Positions 35,228 to 44,012 of a stretch of 64,000 bases of DNA are shown here, piece by piece. The position numbers and the translations under genes were made by a program. Under the pieces are notes generated by a model. The model worked only from the letters and a program-made list of their open reading frames with translations. It searched no databases and had not been told where the DNA came from. Source of the stretch: CAXBCP01 sp963974055 (GTDB taxonomy: Bacteria > Pseudomonadota > Alphaproteobacteria > MPNO01 > UBA830); contig CAXBCP010000007.1 of NCBI GenBank assembly GCA_963974055.1, positions 107,732-171,731 of the forward strand, read 5' to 3'. The number at the start of each line of letters is the position of its first letter. Within the stretch, counting starts at the first letter, position 1.

Positions 35228-37261
35228 ATGGCCGGTGGTACACGTTGCGCGGCCCTTGTCGGGCCTTATCTCAGTGGAAAAACGACGCTTCTGGAAAGCC
35301 TTCTGTTCACGGCGGGCGCCCTGCACCGCAAGGGATCGGTGAAGGAGGGCAATACCGTCGGCGATGCCTCGGAGGAGGCCCGCGCCCGCGGCATGAGCAC
35401 CGAGGTCTCTCCCGGCGCGATGACCTATCTCGGCGAGGACTGGACGATCCTCGACTGTCCGGGCTCGATCGAGCTGATGCAGGAATATCTCAACGCGCTC
35501 AACGTCGCCGATATCGCGGTCTTCGTGGTCGAACCGGCGATCGAACGGTCGGCTACCCTGTCGCCCGTCTTCCGGGCGCTGGACGCGCGCGGCACGCCGC
35601 ACATGATCTTCATCAACAAGGTCGATACCCTGACCGCCGAAATCCCCGACGTCGTCGCCGCCATGCGCCGCGTGTCCGCGCATCCGCTGCTGCTGCGCGA
35701 ATATCCCGTCACCGAGGGCGACGCCGTGACCGGGTATGTCGACCTGATCAGCCGCCGCGCCTATCGCTATGTCGACGACGCGGAATCCGCCGAAATCGAT
35801 TTCCCCGCCAGCCTCGCCGACGAGGTTGAGATCGCGCGCGGCGAGATGCTGGAAACCCTGGCCGATTTCGACGATTCCATCCTCGAGAAACTGCTCGAAG
35901 ACGACCTCCCCGATATCGACGAGATATACGCCAAGGCCGCAGAGGCCATGCGCCGCGGCGAACTGGTGCCGGTCTATTTCGGATCGGCACAAAGCAATCA
36001 CGGCATCCGCCGGGTGTTGAAGGCGCTGCGCCACGAGGCGCCGCAGCCTGGCATCCGCGCCGCCGGCCTCGGCTTCGATCCCGCCGCAGACACCACCGTT
36101 CAGGTCTTCAAGACCTGCCATGCGCAGCACAGCGGCAAGGTCTCGCTCGCCCGCGTCTGGTCGGGCGAGGTCAGAGACGGCCAGACCCTGGGCGGCAGCC
36201 GGATCGGCGGACTGCAGAAGCCGGGCGGCGCGGAGGCCGGAAAAATCGCGCAGGCCGGTTCCGGCGATATCGTCGGACTCGGCCGGATGGAAGACGTGCG
36301 CACCGGCGACGTGCTGACGGCGGATTCCGACGCGCCCGACCGGTCCTTCTGGCCGGACCCGCTGGCGCCGGTCTATTCGCTGGCGATCGTCCCCGAAAAC
36401 CGCAACGACGAGGTCCGGCTGGCGACCGGGCTGCACCGTCTGAACGAGGAAGACCCGTCGCTCACCTATCGCCAGAACGACGAGACCCAGGAGCTGGTGT
36501 TGTACGGGCAGGGCGATATTCACCTGCAGATCGCCCTGGAAAAACTGCGCAACAAGTACGGCGTCGCGACCGTGTCGTCGAAACCCAACGTGCCCTACAG
36601 GGAAACCATCCGGAAACCCGCGGTCCAGCACGGCAGGTTCAAGCGCCAGACCGGCGGCCACGGCATGTTCGGCGACGTCCATGTCGAGATCGCGCCGCGG
36701 CCGCGGGGCGCCGGGTTCGAATTCGCCGACCGCATCGTCGGCGGGTCGGTGCCGAAACAGTACATCCCGGCGGTCGAGGCGGGGGTCAAGGAATTCGCGG
36801 CCGAGGGCCCGCTCGGCTTTCCCGTGGTCGATTTCGCGGTGACCCTGACCGACGGCCAGTTTCATTCGGTCGACAGCAACGAGATGTCGTTCAAGCTGGC
36901 GGCCCGCCTCGCCATGACCGAGGGCATGCCGAAATGCGCGCCCGTGCTGCTCGAACCGATCGTGAAAGTGACGGTGGCGGTGCCGAGCGAATACAGCAGC
37001 AACGTCCACGGCCTGATCAGCAGCCGGCGCGGGCAGATTCTGGGCTACGAGGCGCGGGACGGCTGGTCCGGCTGGGATTCCCTGTATGCCAACATGCCGG
37101 AATCGGAAATCCACGACCTGATCATCGAGCTGCGCTCGCTCACCCAGGGGGTCGGCACCTATTCGGCGGAGTTCGACCACCTGGAAGAGGTCAGCGGCCG
37201 CGTCGCCGACCGGATCGTCGCCGCGCGGGCCGAACATCGGGCGGAAAACCGCGCGCATTGA
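35228..37261 (+). CDS. Elongation factor G-like GTPase (paralogue with altered G3 motif)
   Basis: 677 aa with a strong ribosome site (GGGAGGAAACTATG). EF-G domain order is visible: G domain (G1 GPYLSGKTT, G3 DCPG, G4 NKVD), domain II near 270-360, domains III-V with ETIRKPAVQHGRFKRQTGGHGMFGDV split and ISSRRGQILGYEARDGWSGW. The canonical DTPGH is DCPGS, so the catalytic His position is Ser, and G1 is unusual. It belongs with EF-G-like paralogues rather than the housekeeping fusA, which normally sits with rpsL-rpsG-tuf. Its role in translation or ribosome release is unclear. Confidence 0.88.
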   Translation: MAGGTRCAALVGPYLSGKTTLLESLLFTAGALHRKGSVKEGNTVGDASEEARARGMSTEVSPGAMTYLGEDWTILDCPGSIELMQEYLNALNVADIAVFVVEPAIERSATLSPVFRALDARGTPHMIFINKVDTLTAEIPDVVAAMRRVSAHPLLLREYPVTEGDAVTGYVDLISRRAYRYVDDAESAEIDFPASLADEVEIARGEMLETLADFDDSILEKLLEDDLPDIDEIYAKAAEAMRRGELVPVYFGSAQSNHGIRRVLKALRHEAPQPGIRAAGLGFDPAADTTVQVFKTCHAQHSGKVSLARVWSGEVRDGQTLGGSRIGGLQKPGGAEAGKIAQAGSGDIVGLGRMEDVRTGDVLTADSDAPDRSFWPDPLAPVYSLAIVPENRNDEVRLATGLHRLNEEDPSLTYRQNDETQELVLYGQGDIHLQIALEKLRNKYGVATVSSKPNVPYRETIRKPAVQHGRFKRQTGGHGMFGDVHVEIAPRPRGAGFEFADRIVGGSVPKQYIPAVEAGVKEFAAEGPLGFPVVDFAVTLTDGQFHSVDSNEMSFKLAARLAMTEGMPKCAPVLLEPIVKVTVAVPSEYSSNVHGLISSRRGQILGYEARDGWSGWDSLYANMPESEIHDLIIELRSLTQGVGTYSAEFDHLEEVSGRVADRIVAARAEHRAENRAH

Positions 37262-37395
37262 GGGGCGGATCGCCCAGATTCGGCCCTGTACCACATGCCG
37301 GACCTGGCCACAGGGAGGGGCGCTGACGATTAATTGATTGGGAGTTTTTTCCGGCCAAACTATGTTTGCGAGGTACACAGCCGGGAGAGCCGACA

Positions 37396-38388
37396 ATGCT
37401 GACAAGATCCAAACCGACCTGGGAACTGCCGGAATCCGCCGCGACCGATGAATCCGCTTTCCTCAACCGGCGCGAATTGTGCAAAACCATCGCCGCCGGA
37501 TCGATTCTTGCCGGGCCCGCCGCGGCAATCGGCGCGCCGCTGTTCGGTGCCTCTTCGGCGATGGCGGCGGAAGCGGCCGATCCGTCCGCCGGGATGTATC
37601 CGGCGAAGCGGAACGACGCCTACACGCTCGACCGCGAGATCACGCCCGAGAAAATCACCACCACCTACAACAATTTCTACGAGTTCGGCTCGCACAAGAA
37701 TATCTGGAAGGCGGCGCAGAAACTGCAGACCCGCCCGTGGACCGTGACCATCGACGGCATGGTCGAAAAAACGCAGACGGTGGATATCGACACCCTGCTG
37801 AAAGCCATGCCGCTGGAAGAACGGTTGTACCGCCACCGCTGCGTCGAAGCCTGGGCGATCGCCGTGCCGTGGACCGGATTCCCGCTCAAGGCGCTGCTCG
37901 ATTACGCGCGGCCGACATCCGGCGCGAAATACCTGGTGATGGAAACCTTCGCCGACAAGGACACGGCCCCCGGCCAGCGCCAGTTCTGGTATCCGTGGCC
38001 CTATGTCGAGACCATTACGATCGAAGAGGCCGCCAACGAACTGTCGATGATGGGCACCGGCGCCTATGGCAAGCCCATGGCCAAGCAGAACGGCGCGCCG
38101 CTGCGCCTGGTGGTGCCGTGGAAATACGGCTTCAAGCAGATCAAGTCGATCGTGCGCTTCACGTTTGCGGATAAAAAACCGAAAAGCTTCTGGGAGAAAA
38201 TCCAGCCCAGCGAATACGGTTTCTGGGCCAACGTGAACCCGGAGGTCGATCATCCGCGCTGGAGCCAGGCGACCGAAAAACTGCTCGGCACCGGCAAGCG
38301 CGTGCCGACCCAGCTCTATAACGGCTACGCCGAACAGGTCGCCGGTCTGTACGCGGAAATCCAGAAGAAAGAGAAGATCTTTTTCTAG
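37396..38388 (+). CDS. msrP: Protein-methionine-sulfoxide reductase catalytic subunit MsrP (YedY)
   Basis: 330 aa. Twin-arginine signal NRRELCKTIAAGS (Arg25-Arg26) for folded export, then a sulfite-oxidase-like fold with the molybdenum-ligand Cys149 in LYRHRCVEAWAIAVPWTGFPL. MsrP repairs oxidised methionines in periplasmic proteins using a molybdopterin cofactor; the moaE-mobB cluster at 15-18 kb supplies cofactor steps. The haem-containing membrane partner MsrQ is not next to it. GGGAGAG precedes the ATG; an upstream in-frame start at 37366 gives no better signal peptide. Confidence 0.93.
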   Translation: MLTRSKPTWELPESAATDESAFLNRRELCKTIAAGSILAGPAAAIGAPLFGASSAMAAEAADPSAGMYPAKRNDAYTLDREITPEKITTTYNNFYEFGSHKNIWKAAQKLQTRPWTVTIDGMVEKTQTVDIDTLLKAMPLEERLYRHRCVEAWAIAVPWTGFPLKALLDYARPTSGAKYLVMETFADKDTAPGQRQFWYPWPYVETITIEEAANELSMMGTGAYGKPMAKQNGAPLRLVVPWKYGFKQIKSIVRFTFADKKPKSFWEKIQPSEYGFWANVNPEVDHPRWSQATEKLLGTGKRVPTQLYNGYAEQVAGLYAEIQKKEKIFF

Positions 38389-38450
38389 GCGGGTGGCCGG
38401 TTTGTCTTGGCGAACCGGCCGACCGGGCTTTTGACGGCCCCGGCGTCGGG

Positions 38451-39275
38451 CTAGTCGATTTTTGCCGCCTGGACGTGCATCCAGTCGAAGTTACGGCTTC
38501 TGCCCAGGCTTACCCAGCCTTCGGCCTCCCAGATGCGCCACCAGTCGTCGCAATCGGGCGCTGCCAGAGACGCCCGGTCCCGCCCCCAGCGCAGCTTGTT
38601 GCGGCTCGGATACCAGTCGAGGGCGATCCCCCAGGAATGCGTCGACGGTTTCGTACCGCCACGCATCGCGCGGCAGTTATACGATCCGCCATAGCGGTGC
38701 AATCCGAGCCGGCGAAGTTCGGCCTCGCCGTAATGTTCGTAGACCCGGGCGAGAATCTCGCCGAGGCTGTCGGCGACGCGTTGATGGCAGCGAATTCTAT
38801 TTGTTCGCTGTGTCAGGTCCCAATCGAGCGACAGCTGCCAGGGACATTCGACGCTGACCAACCGGCTCTCGTCGCAACCCGGTCCGTAAAATGCCGTCAG
38901 ATCGGCTTCGGATTGGCCTGGCCAATCATGCGGGTTCGCGGCGGCTGGCGCTTCGTCACGCCAGGCGACCGGTTCGGCGCCGGATTCCAGCGATGCTTCG
39001 AACTCATCGACCGCGTTATCGGTCTGGGGCCCCCAAAGCCCGTCGATGGCGCCGACGGCCCGGCCGGCATCGAGACAGCCCAGCTGCAGGCAGGCGATCG
39101 CCCTCCGCCGAATCGACCAGTCGGCCGGATCGCCGTCGATCTCCGCCGATCGCGCCGCGATCATCGCCGCAATCCCCGATTCGGTGATGTCGCCGTACAG
39201 GCCGTCTACCCGACCGTCGTAATGTCCGTTGTCGGAAAGCACGTGCTGCAGAAGTGTAATAAAGCGTTCGTCCAT
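38451..39275 (-). CDS. M15-type peptidoglycan peptidase with two PG-binding-like repeats
   Basis: 274 aa from ATG 39275 with GGAAGAG upstream. Two peptidoglycan-binding-like motifs, GRVDGLYGDITESGI (21-35) and GAIDGLWGPQTDNAV (75-89), precede a C-terminal VanY/M15-like domain with zinc motif STHSWGIALDWY (His213, Asp220) and a distal His267 in FDWMHVQ. No signal peptide is visible, as in phage endolysins that need a holin. It is the 3'-most gene of the minus-strand accessory cluster, 180 bp after two small membrane proteins. Likely a D,D- or L,D-peptidase; how it reaches the wall is unknown. Confidence 0.8.
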   Translation of the reverse strand: MDERFITLLQHVLSDNGHYDGRVDGLYGDITESGIAAMIAARSAEIDGDPADWSIRRRAIACLQLGCLDAGRAVGAIDGLWGPQTDNAVDEFEASLESGAEPVAWRDEAPAAANPHDWPGQSEADLTAFYGPGCDESRLVSVECPWQLSLDWDLTQRTNRIRCHQRVADSLGEILARVYEHYGEAELRRLGLHRYGGSYNCRAMRGGTKPSTHSWGIALDWYPSRNKLRWGRDRASLAAPDCDDWWRIWEAEGWVSLGRSRNFDWMHVQAAKID

Positions 39276-39455
39276 TTTGGCTCTTCCCAATTCGGTTGCG
39301 TGCGCTGGCGCAGGAACCCCCTGAAGCGTACCCCTGTCCCTGCCCGGGGCGAGGGCTGTTCCTGCAATCGCCCCCGGTACGCTTTTGACCCGTTCTTCGG
39401 AGGGTTTCGTGTTTAAGCTGCGTGTCCGGGTTGTCTGCGGGGCTGACCTCCGAAG

Positions 39456-39995
39456 TCAGAAGCCCGGTTTGGGCGGTGGCGTGTTGGCGCCGTCTTGGTT
39501 TTTGTCGGTTCCGCCTTCGGGTTTTTGCAGAAATTTTCCGCCGCTATATCCGGCGACGCTGATCCCCAGAAGCCAGAGAATTTCGGAAGGAATATCAGGG
39601 AACGCGTATGACCCGGCGTCCTTGCCTACCTGCAGCGTCATAAGAAAGATCAGCGCGGCGATGACAAATGTAAAAATCAGCAGTTGAAGCCGGGACATCG
39701 ACGCTTTTCCGTCGCTCTCGCAAAGAAGCTTCGTTAACTGTAAGCGGCCTGTCCAGATCAGATAAATCAGGCTCACCTCAAGTGTAACAAAAAAGATAGC
39801 GACAGCCCACTGAAGCAAATCCAGCGCCGAGAGCGTTTTGCCGTTTGCCAGGTATATGAGCAGAACGGTGCCCGCGATCATGATCACGGCGATCGCAAGC
39901 GTGATTATATCCTGGAGAAATTTTCCCTTTTCGAATTGAGGGGGCGTGGCAGGAGGAGGAGCGGTTTTGAGAGTGTCCGGGGTATTTGTGGCCAT
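39456..39995 (-). CDS. Hypothetical four-helix membrane protein (accessory cluster)
   Basis: 179 aa, unrecognised family. A Pro-rich N-terminal tail, four hydrophobic segments (about 27-50, 58-82, 105-123, 138-156) and a polar Pro/Gly tail. The C-terminal half has SRLQLL (101-106) and GISVAGYSGGK (144-154). The adjacent 115-aa protein repeats this arrangement (MRLQLL, AGSNGAYLAGK), so both carry the same membrane module. 28 bp separate the two genes. Being next to a peptidoglycan peptidase without signal peptide, a holin-like or channel role is possible but speculative. Confidence 0.75.
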   Translation of the reverse strand: MATNTPDTLKTAPPPATPPQFEKGKFLQDIITLAIAVIMIAGTVLLIYLANGKTLSALDLLQWAVAIFFVTLEVSLIYLIWTGRLQLTKLLCESDGKASMSRLQLLIFTFVIAALIFLMTLQVGKDAGSYAFPDIPSEILWLLGISVAGYSGGKFLQKPEGGTDKNQDGANTPPPKPGF

Positions 39996-40023
39996 CTTAA
40001 AATCCTTTCTCGTTTCTCATCGA

Positions 40024-40371
40024 CTAATTGATTTTGATCTCGATTTTCCGGCTGCCGGCAAAAGCCTTCCCGGCGAGGTAGGCGCCGTTGCTGCCCGCAA
40101 ACAGCGACAGCAGGTCGTTGTCGAGTTCCAGGAAATAGCCAGCCTCCAGGCAATCCGCAAAATATCCAAGGAGCAGGAACGTGGTGACGCCGAGTAATTG
40201 CAGGCGCATAGGACTGAATGTATTCAGGCGCTTGTCCATGAGCAGCCTTTTGATGCCGTCGGGGCTCCGGGCAAGATGAACGATCACCGCTATTAGCAAG
40301 AGCACAAGAAAGACTTTTGTCGACAGGATGACCAGTTCTGCGGGGGTCACGGGGCAAGTGCCGCTATGCAT
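40024..40371 (-). CDS. Hypothetical three-helix membrane protein (accessory cluster)
   Basis: 115 aa, unrecognised. Hydrophobic segments at about 14-33, 57-80 and 87-104, ending with a short charged tail (SRKIEIKIN). MRLQLL (55-60) and AGSNGAYLAGK (92-102) match the C-terminal half of the neighbouring 179-aa protein. The start lies 25 bases inside the end of the upstream lipoprotein gene, which suggests translational coupling. Base composition is less GC-rich than the surrounding chromosome. Confidence 0.72.
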   Translation of the reverse strand: MHSGTCPVTPAELVILSTKVFLVLLLIAVIVHLARSPDGIKRLLMDKRLNTFSPMRLQLLGVTTFLLLGYFADCLEAGYFLELDNDLLSLFAGSNGAYLAGKAFAGSRKIEIKIN

Positions 40372-41261
40372 TTCGCATTTAGCCCTGCATACAGACGAAG
40401 ATAACGGAGATGCTCTGAGTTTTGTCCCGCCTTTGCCAGGGTCGCCGCATTTTTACGGTCACTCGGCTTCAGGAACAGTCCCATTAGTTTGCTGGCGGCG
40501 CAGGATGAGCGTTTTGAATAACTCTTCCAGCATTCGGTATAGGCTGCATCCGGATCATTCTGGTGTTTGGTGCGGCATTTTCCGTTTTCTATTTTGTCTG
40601 CGTACAGATATGCAATTGCGCCGGTAGCCGCGATGTAAATCGGCCCACCGTCACCTTCGGCCATTGCATTCTGGATTTTGGTCTCGAGTTTGGTCGTGTT
40701 GAAATCGATGTTTTCGCCGCATAATTTCCCGGGCGTATCCGTTTGATTCACCAGTGCCTTGCACAGCGTATTTGCACTTTTTTCAGGGTCGATCCGGCCG
40801 CCCATTCCCACGGCGACTTTCCAGACGTCGACGAGGGTCGAAAAATTTTCTGCGAATAATCTGTCGCGGGACACGTAGTTGCCGGTACCCGACAGTTCTT
40901 TGCCGACAGCCTTGATCTCGTCGGACAGGAGGCCGGCCGACGCGGTTTCGCCAATCTGCAGATAAATCATTCCTTCGAGAACCGTAAGGTGGGCATTCTC
41001 GACTTTGCTATCCGGATATCTCAGTTGAAAAGACCGGATGCGTGACAAGGTTCTTGCAAATGGCCGACCCGGGTTTGTCTCTTTCGGGATATTGACGTTT
41101 TCAACTGTCGTTCCGGCACCGGGCAGGAACCGAACGGCAAATTCTTTCCGGTAAAGATCATGTATTTCCCGCATTTCCGAGTGCTGAGGGAAGAGGGAAA
41201 ACCCCGCGCACCCGCTGAGAAGCAGGGTGAGCGTAAAAATTTGAACGAGGCGTCTGCCCAT
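40347..41261 (-). CDS. Hypothetical lipoprotein (accessory cluster)
   Basis: 304 aa. Lipoprotein signal peptide MGRRLVQIFTLTLLLSGC with lipobox LLSGC (Cys18). The mature part is mostly helical, with four Cys in the C-terminal half (for example TLCKALVN, KLCGEN, ECWKSYSKRSSC) that may pair in the periplasm. No family recognised. It begins 3 bp after the stop of the 915-aa gene and overlaps the next membrane-protein gene by 25 bp, so it is firmly in the operon. Confidence 0.75.
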   Translation of the reverse strand: MGRRLVQIFTLTLLLSGCAGFSLFPQHSEMREIHDLYRKEFAVRFLPGAGTTVENVNIPKETNPGRPFARTLSRIRSFQLRYPDSKVENAHLTVLEGMIYLQIGETASAGLLSDEIKAVGKELSGTGNYVSRDRLFAENFSTLVDVWKVAVGMGGRIDPEKSANTLCKALVNQTDTPGKLCGENIDFNTTKLETKIQNAMAEGDGGPIYIAATGAIAYLYADKIENGKCRTKHQNDPDAAYTECWKSYSKRSSCAASKLMGLFLKPSDRKNAATLAKAGQNSEHLRYLRLYAGLNAKCIAALAP

Positions 41262-41264
41262 CGG

Positions 41265-44012
41265 TCAGGCTCCTGTAAGTTCTGTGATAACCAATTTTGT
41301 GAATGCGGTTGCATCCGCTTCGGTGAATTTTGCGGGATCGGCGACCGCCTCCGTGAGGAAACGGGCAAACGCTTTCTCGACAAGCAGGGGCAGGACTTCC
41401 GGCCGGAACGCGGTGTTGGAATTCTCTCTGACGGTGACGATTATTGCCTGGACCGCTAGCGCGGGAATTTTCTGATCGAGGTTTTTATCCACGAGACCGG
41501 CGGCATGGTCCAGAGCCACATCGATAGAACGTGCGACCGCCGCCTCGAAGTGCGGTGCAAAGACAAAATCGCCGCCGGAAGTCAGTCCCTCCGTCACGCC
41601 CTGAAATACGAATCGCACGATGTCCGAGTTGCCGGCGCCGATTTGGCTGATGACGACCTTCCAGGCATCCTGACGGTTTCCAAGGGAGCGCAGAAAACGG
41701 ATCGCCAATGCCTGTCGTTCTTCAGGGCTTCGCAGATCGCGCAATGTCACCGACGACAGGGTCTGTCCGAATATCTCGACCACGGGCCTGATGTGTCCGG
41801 ACATATCGATCAGGTGAGTATTGTGCCCGGCGGTCTGCAAAACTGCCTGGAGAATTTTGCCGAACTCGTCCGGTGTAAGCCCGTCTTCGATAAGCGGGCC
41901 GGCGGTCAACGTGGCCGCCTGGATTAATTCCGCGGCGAATGCATCGCGTCTGTCGCCGCCCACAAGAATCTCCGGCGATGCCGCGATGGTCGAGAGAAAC
42001 GCCTTTAACGCTCCTTCGACGAATCTCGGTAGAAGTTCTCTCCGAATACCCTTGTCGGACTGCTCTTCGATCGACGTCAGAAGCGATTTTATCACCGCGC
42101 GCAGGAGCGGTTCGTCGATCTTCGCATCTGCAAGGCGGTCCGAGTAGATGAGCGCGGCTGCCAAACTTCGGTCGAGCGCTTCGACCATATGCGGCCCTTG
42201 AAAAACGCCCCTCTGGCCATCGACAATTCCCATTGTTATTCCGTCGATAAGTGGTTTGATGATGTCGATCTGACCGGTTTCCGTTCGGTCGGACAGGTAT
42301 TTCCAGGCCTTTGAATTCTGGGATAGCGAACGAAGAAAGACGCGCGCAAAAGCGATCCGTCCGCCGGAATCTCGAAGGGTCGAGGCGCCGACATTGGTCA
42401 GTGCCGCAGCAAAGGCATCGGCGACCGGCCGCAAATTTCCCGACATATCCGCCAGGGACAGGTTGTCCGCCGCTGCGCGCACCGCTGTATCGACGATATC
42501 GCGCAGCTCCGCCATCGTGATGCCGTCCTTTACCAACGGTGCGGCGGTTATCAGTGCGGCTTCAAGGGTTTTCGCGGCATAATCGTCGCCGCGGGTCAGC
42601 AGAGTGGTGTGTTTCGCGGTTATCAGAAGCGAATCCGCGACGATACGCTCGACCATTTCACGGTCGAGCGTTTTATTGAGGGGTGTTTGGGCGAGGGTTG
42701 TCGCGACGCTTTTGACCATCGCCTCGATGTATTCCCTCGACTTCCCTGTATCGGCGACAAGCGCGGGATTAGCGGCGATTCCCTGCAACACTGCACGATA
42801 AAGATCCGGAAAAAGGGTGCCGCGCGAGAACCCGTCGACCAGGGATCCTCCGGCCGCCGCGTTTTTGATCTCTTCGGAGAGAATGGAGAGTACGAACCCG
42901 GCGATTGTTTTGCCGTTTAGTCCGGCGTTTGGATCGGCGCGGGGGCGGGAGCGATTTTCGAAATCCTCCGCGATGACAGCGATTGCGGCCTCAAAAATGC
43001 GATGGCCGTCGGATGTGCTGAATTCGCCATCCGGCAGAACCTCTCCGATCTCGCGCAGGACGGCCCCGATGGTTTTGCGCAGCACATCTTCTGTTTGCGC
43101 GAAATGGCGGTCCTGGCCCAGCCGGGTCGCTGTCGCTCCCATCAGGCGGGCAAACCCATCTGCGGTCAGGAGAGTGGCGACAAATTCGTCTCCCGATTGT
43201 CTGTCTGCCGGGGAACTGGCATTTTGGGGGGGAGTTTTGCGAAGGTCGGCGAGCGCGCCGACCAGGGCGCTGCCGACGCGGCTGTCTTTGGTTAGGTGTC
43301 GGTGATTTTCAAGCGTGACGGCGACGGCGCCGAGAAGATGCCGGAAAAGAAGATCCGACTCCATTTCATCGAGATCGCCATCGAGTGCAAACTCCCGTAG
43401 CAATGTCTCGATTACATTAGCGGTTTTTGCATCCGAAACCAGAAGCGAAGCGTTTTGTCCCACGAATTCCATCAATGTATCCGCGGTCGCCAAGAGGATA
43501 CGCACGAACGCGGGGTTTTTGCTGACCCGTGCGGAATCTACGAGGTAGTACGCGAGCTTGTCGCCACCGTGAAGCCAGTTCTGATCCCGGCCACGTTCGC
43601 TTGCGCTCTCGGGGTGCGGGGGTGTCAGGCCCTGCTTCACCTGGATCAGCCGCTGGGCGACCTCGTAGCCTCTGGCGAGTTCGGTAAATTCCGGTTCTGT
43701 GAGATTCGATGAGGAGTCGATTTTCTCGACAATTTTACCTAGAGCGTTGTTCTCGACCACCAAAGCGATGATTGATTCTGTCTCGTGATCTTGGTTTGCA
43801 ATGCCTGTGGGTTTCTCCCGGTTGGCAGAGAAGAAGTCTTTAAGAACCTGTGGCGGTGTCCTGTCGATATTCGGTATCGGCGGCAGCCGGTAAGGCAATT
43901 TTTCCGACGCCTCGCTTGTCACCAGAATGGTGTCGAGCCGGTCCCGGAATTTGAGTAGCGCACGGATCCCCGAAATAGCAATTGGAAGCAGCGCAAGCGG
44001 AGCAACCATCAA
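41265..44012 (-). CDS. Large helical-repeat protein, hypothetical (accessory cluster)
   Basis: 915 aa, unrecognised. A hydrophobic N-terminus (about 3-20, VAPLALLPIAISGIRALL) could be an anchor or signal. The rest is predicted helical with a clear internal duplication of 214-aa period: DMSGNLRPV (522-530) against DMSGHIRPV (736-744), and FLRSLSQNSKAW (559-570) against FLRSLGNRQDAW (773-784). A shorter element recurs at about 398-441, 658-704 and 871-912. It is the first gene of the five-gene minus-strand cluster; a 16-bp direct repeat lies just upstream. No catalytic motif seen; probably a scaffold or structural protein. Confidence 0.75.
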   Translation of the reverse strand: MMVAPLALLPIAISGIRALLKFRDRLDTILVTSEASEKLPYRLPPIPNIDRTPPQVLKDFFSANREKPTGIANQDHETESIIALVVENNALGKIVEKIDSSSNLTEPEFTELARGYEVAQRLIQVKQGLTPPHPESASERGRDQNWLHGGDKLAYYLVDSARVSKNPAFVRILLATADTLMEFVGQNASLLVSDAKTANVIETLLREFALDGDLDEMESDLLFRHLLGAVAVTLENHRHLTKDSRVGSALVGALADLRKTPPQNASSPADRQSGDEFVATLLTADGFARLMGATATRLGQDRHFAQTEDVLRKTIGAVLREIGEVLPDGEFSTSDGHRIFEAAIAVIAEDFENRSRPRADPNAGLNGKTIAGFVLSILSEEIKNAAAGGSLVDGFSRGTLFPDLYRAVLQGIAANPALVADTGKSREYIEAMVKSVATTLAQTPLNKTLDREMVERIVADSLLITAKHTTLLTRGDDYAAKTLEAALITAAPLVKDGITMAELRDIVDTAVRAAADNLSLADMSGNLRPVADAFAAALTNVGASTLRDSGGRIAFARVFLRSLSQNSKAWKYLSDRTETGQIDIIKPLIDGITMGIVDGQRGVFQGPHMVEALDRSLAAALIYSDRLADAKIDEPLLRAVIKSLLTSIEEQSDKGIRRELLPRFVEGALKAFLSTIAASPEILVGGDRRDAFAAELIQAATLTAGPLIEDGLTPDEFGKILQAVLQTAGHNTHLIDMSGHIRPVVEIFGQTLSSVTLRDLRSPEERQALAIRFLRSLGNRQDAWKVVISQIGAGNSDIVRFVFQGVTEGLTSGGDFVFAPHFEAAVARSIDVALDHAAGLVDKNLDQKIPALAVQAIIVTVRENSNTAFRPEVLPLLVEKAFARFLTEAVADPAKFTEADATAFTKLVITELTGA

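Noticed and set aside
38451..39275. Prophage or phage-tail remnant suggested by the endolysin-like M15 peptidase
   Set aside because: No terminase, portal, capsid, tail or integrase genes anywhere in 38-49 kb, so phage origin is not supported by this window.
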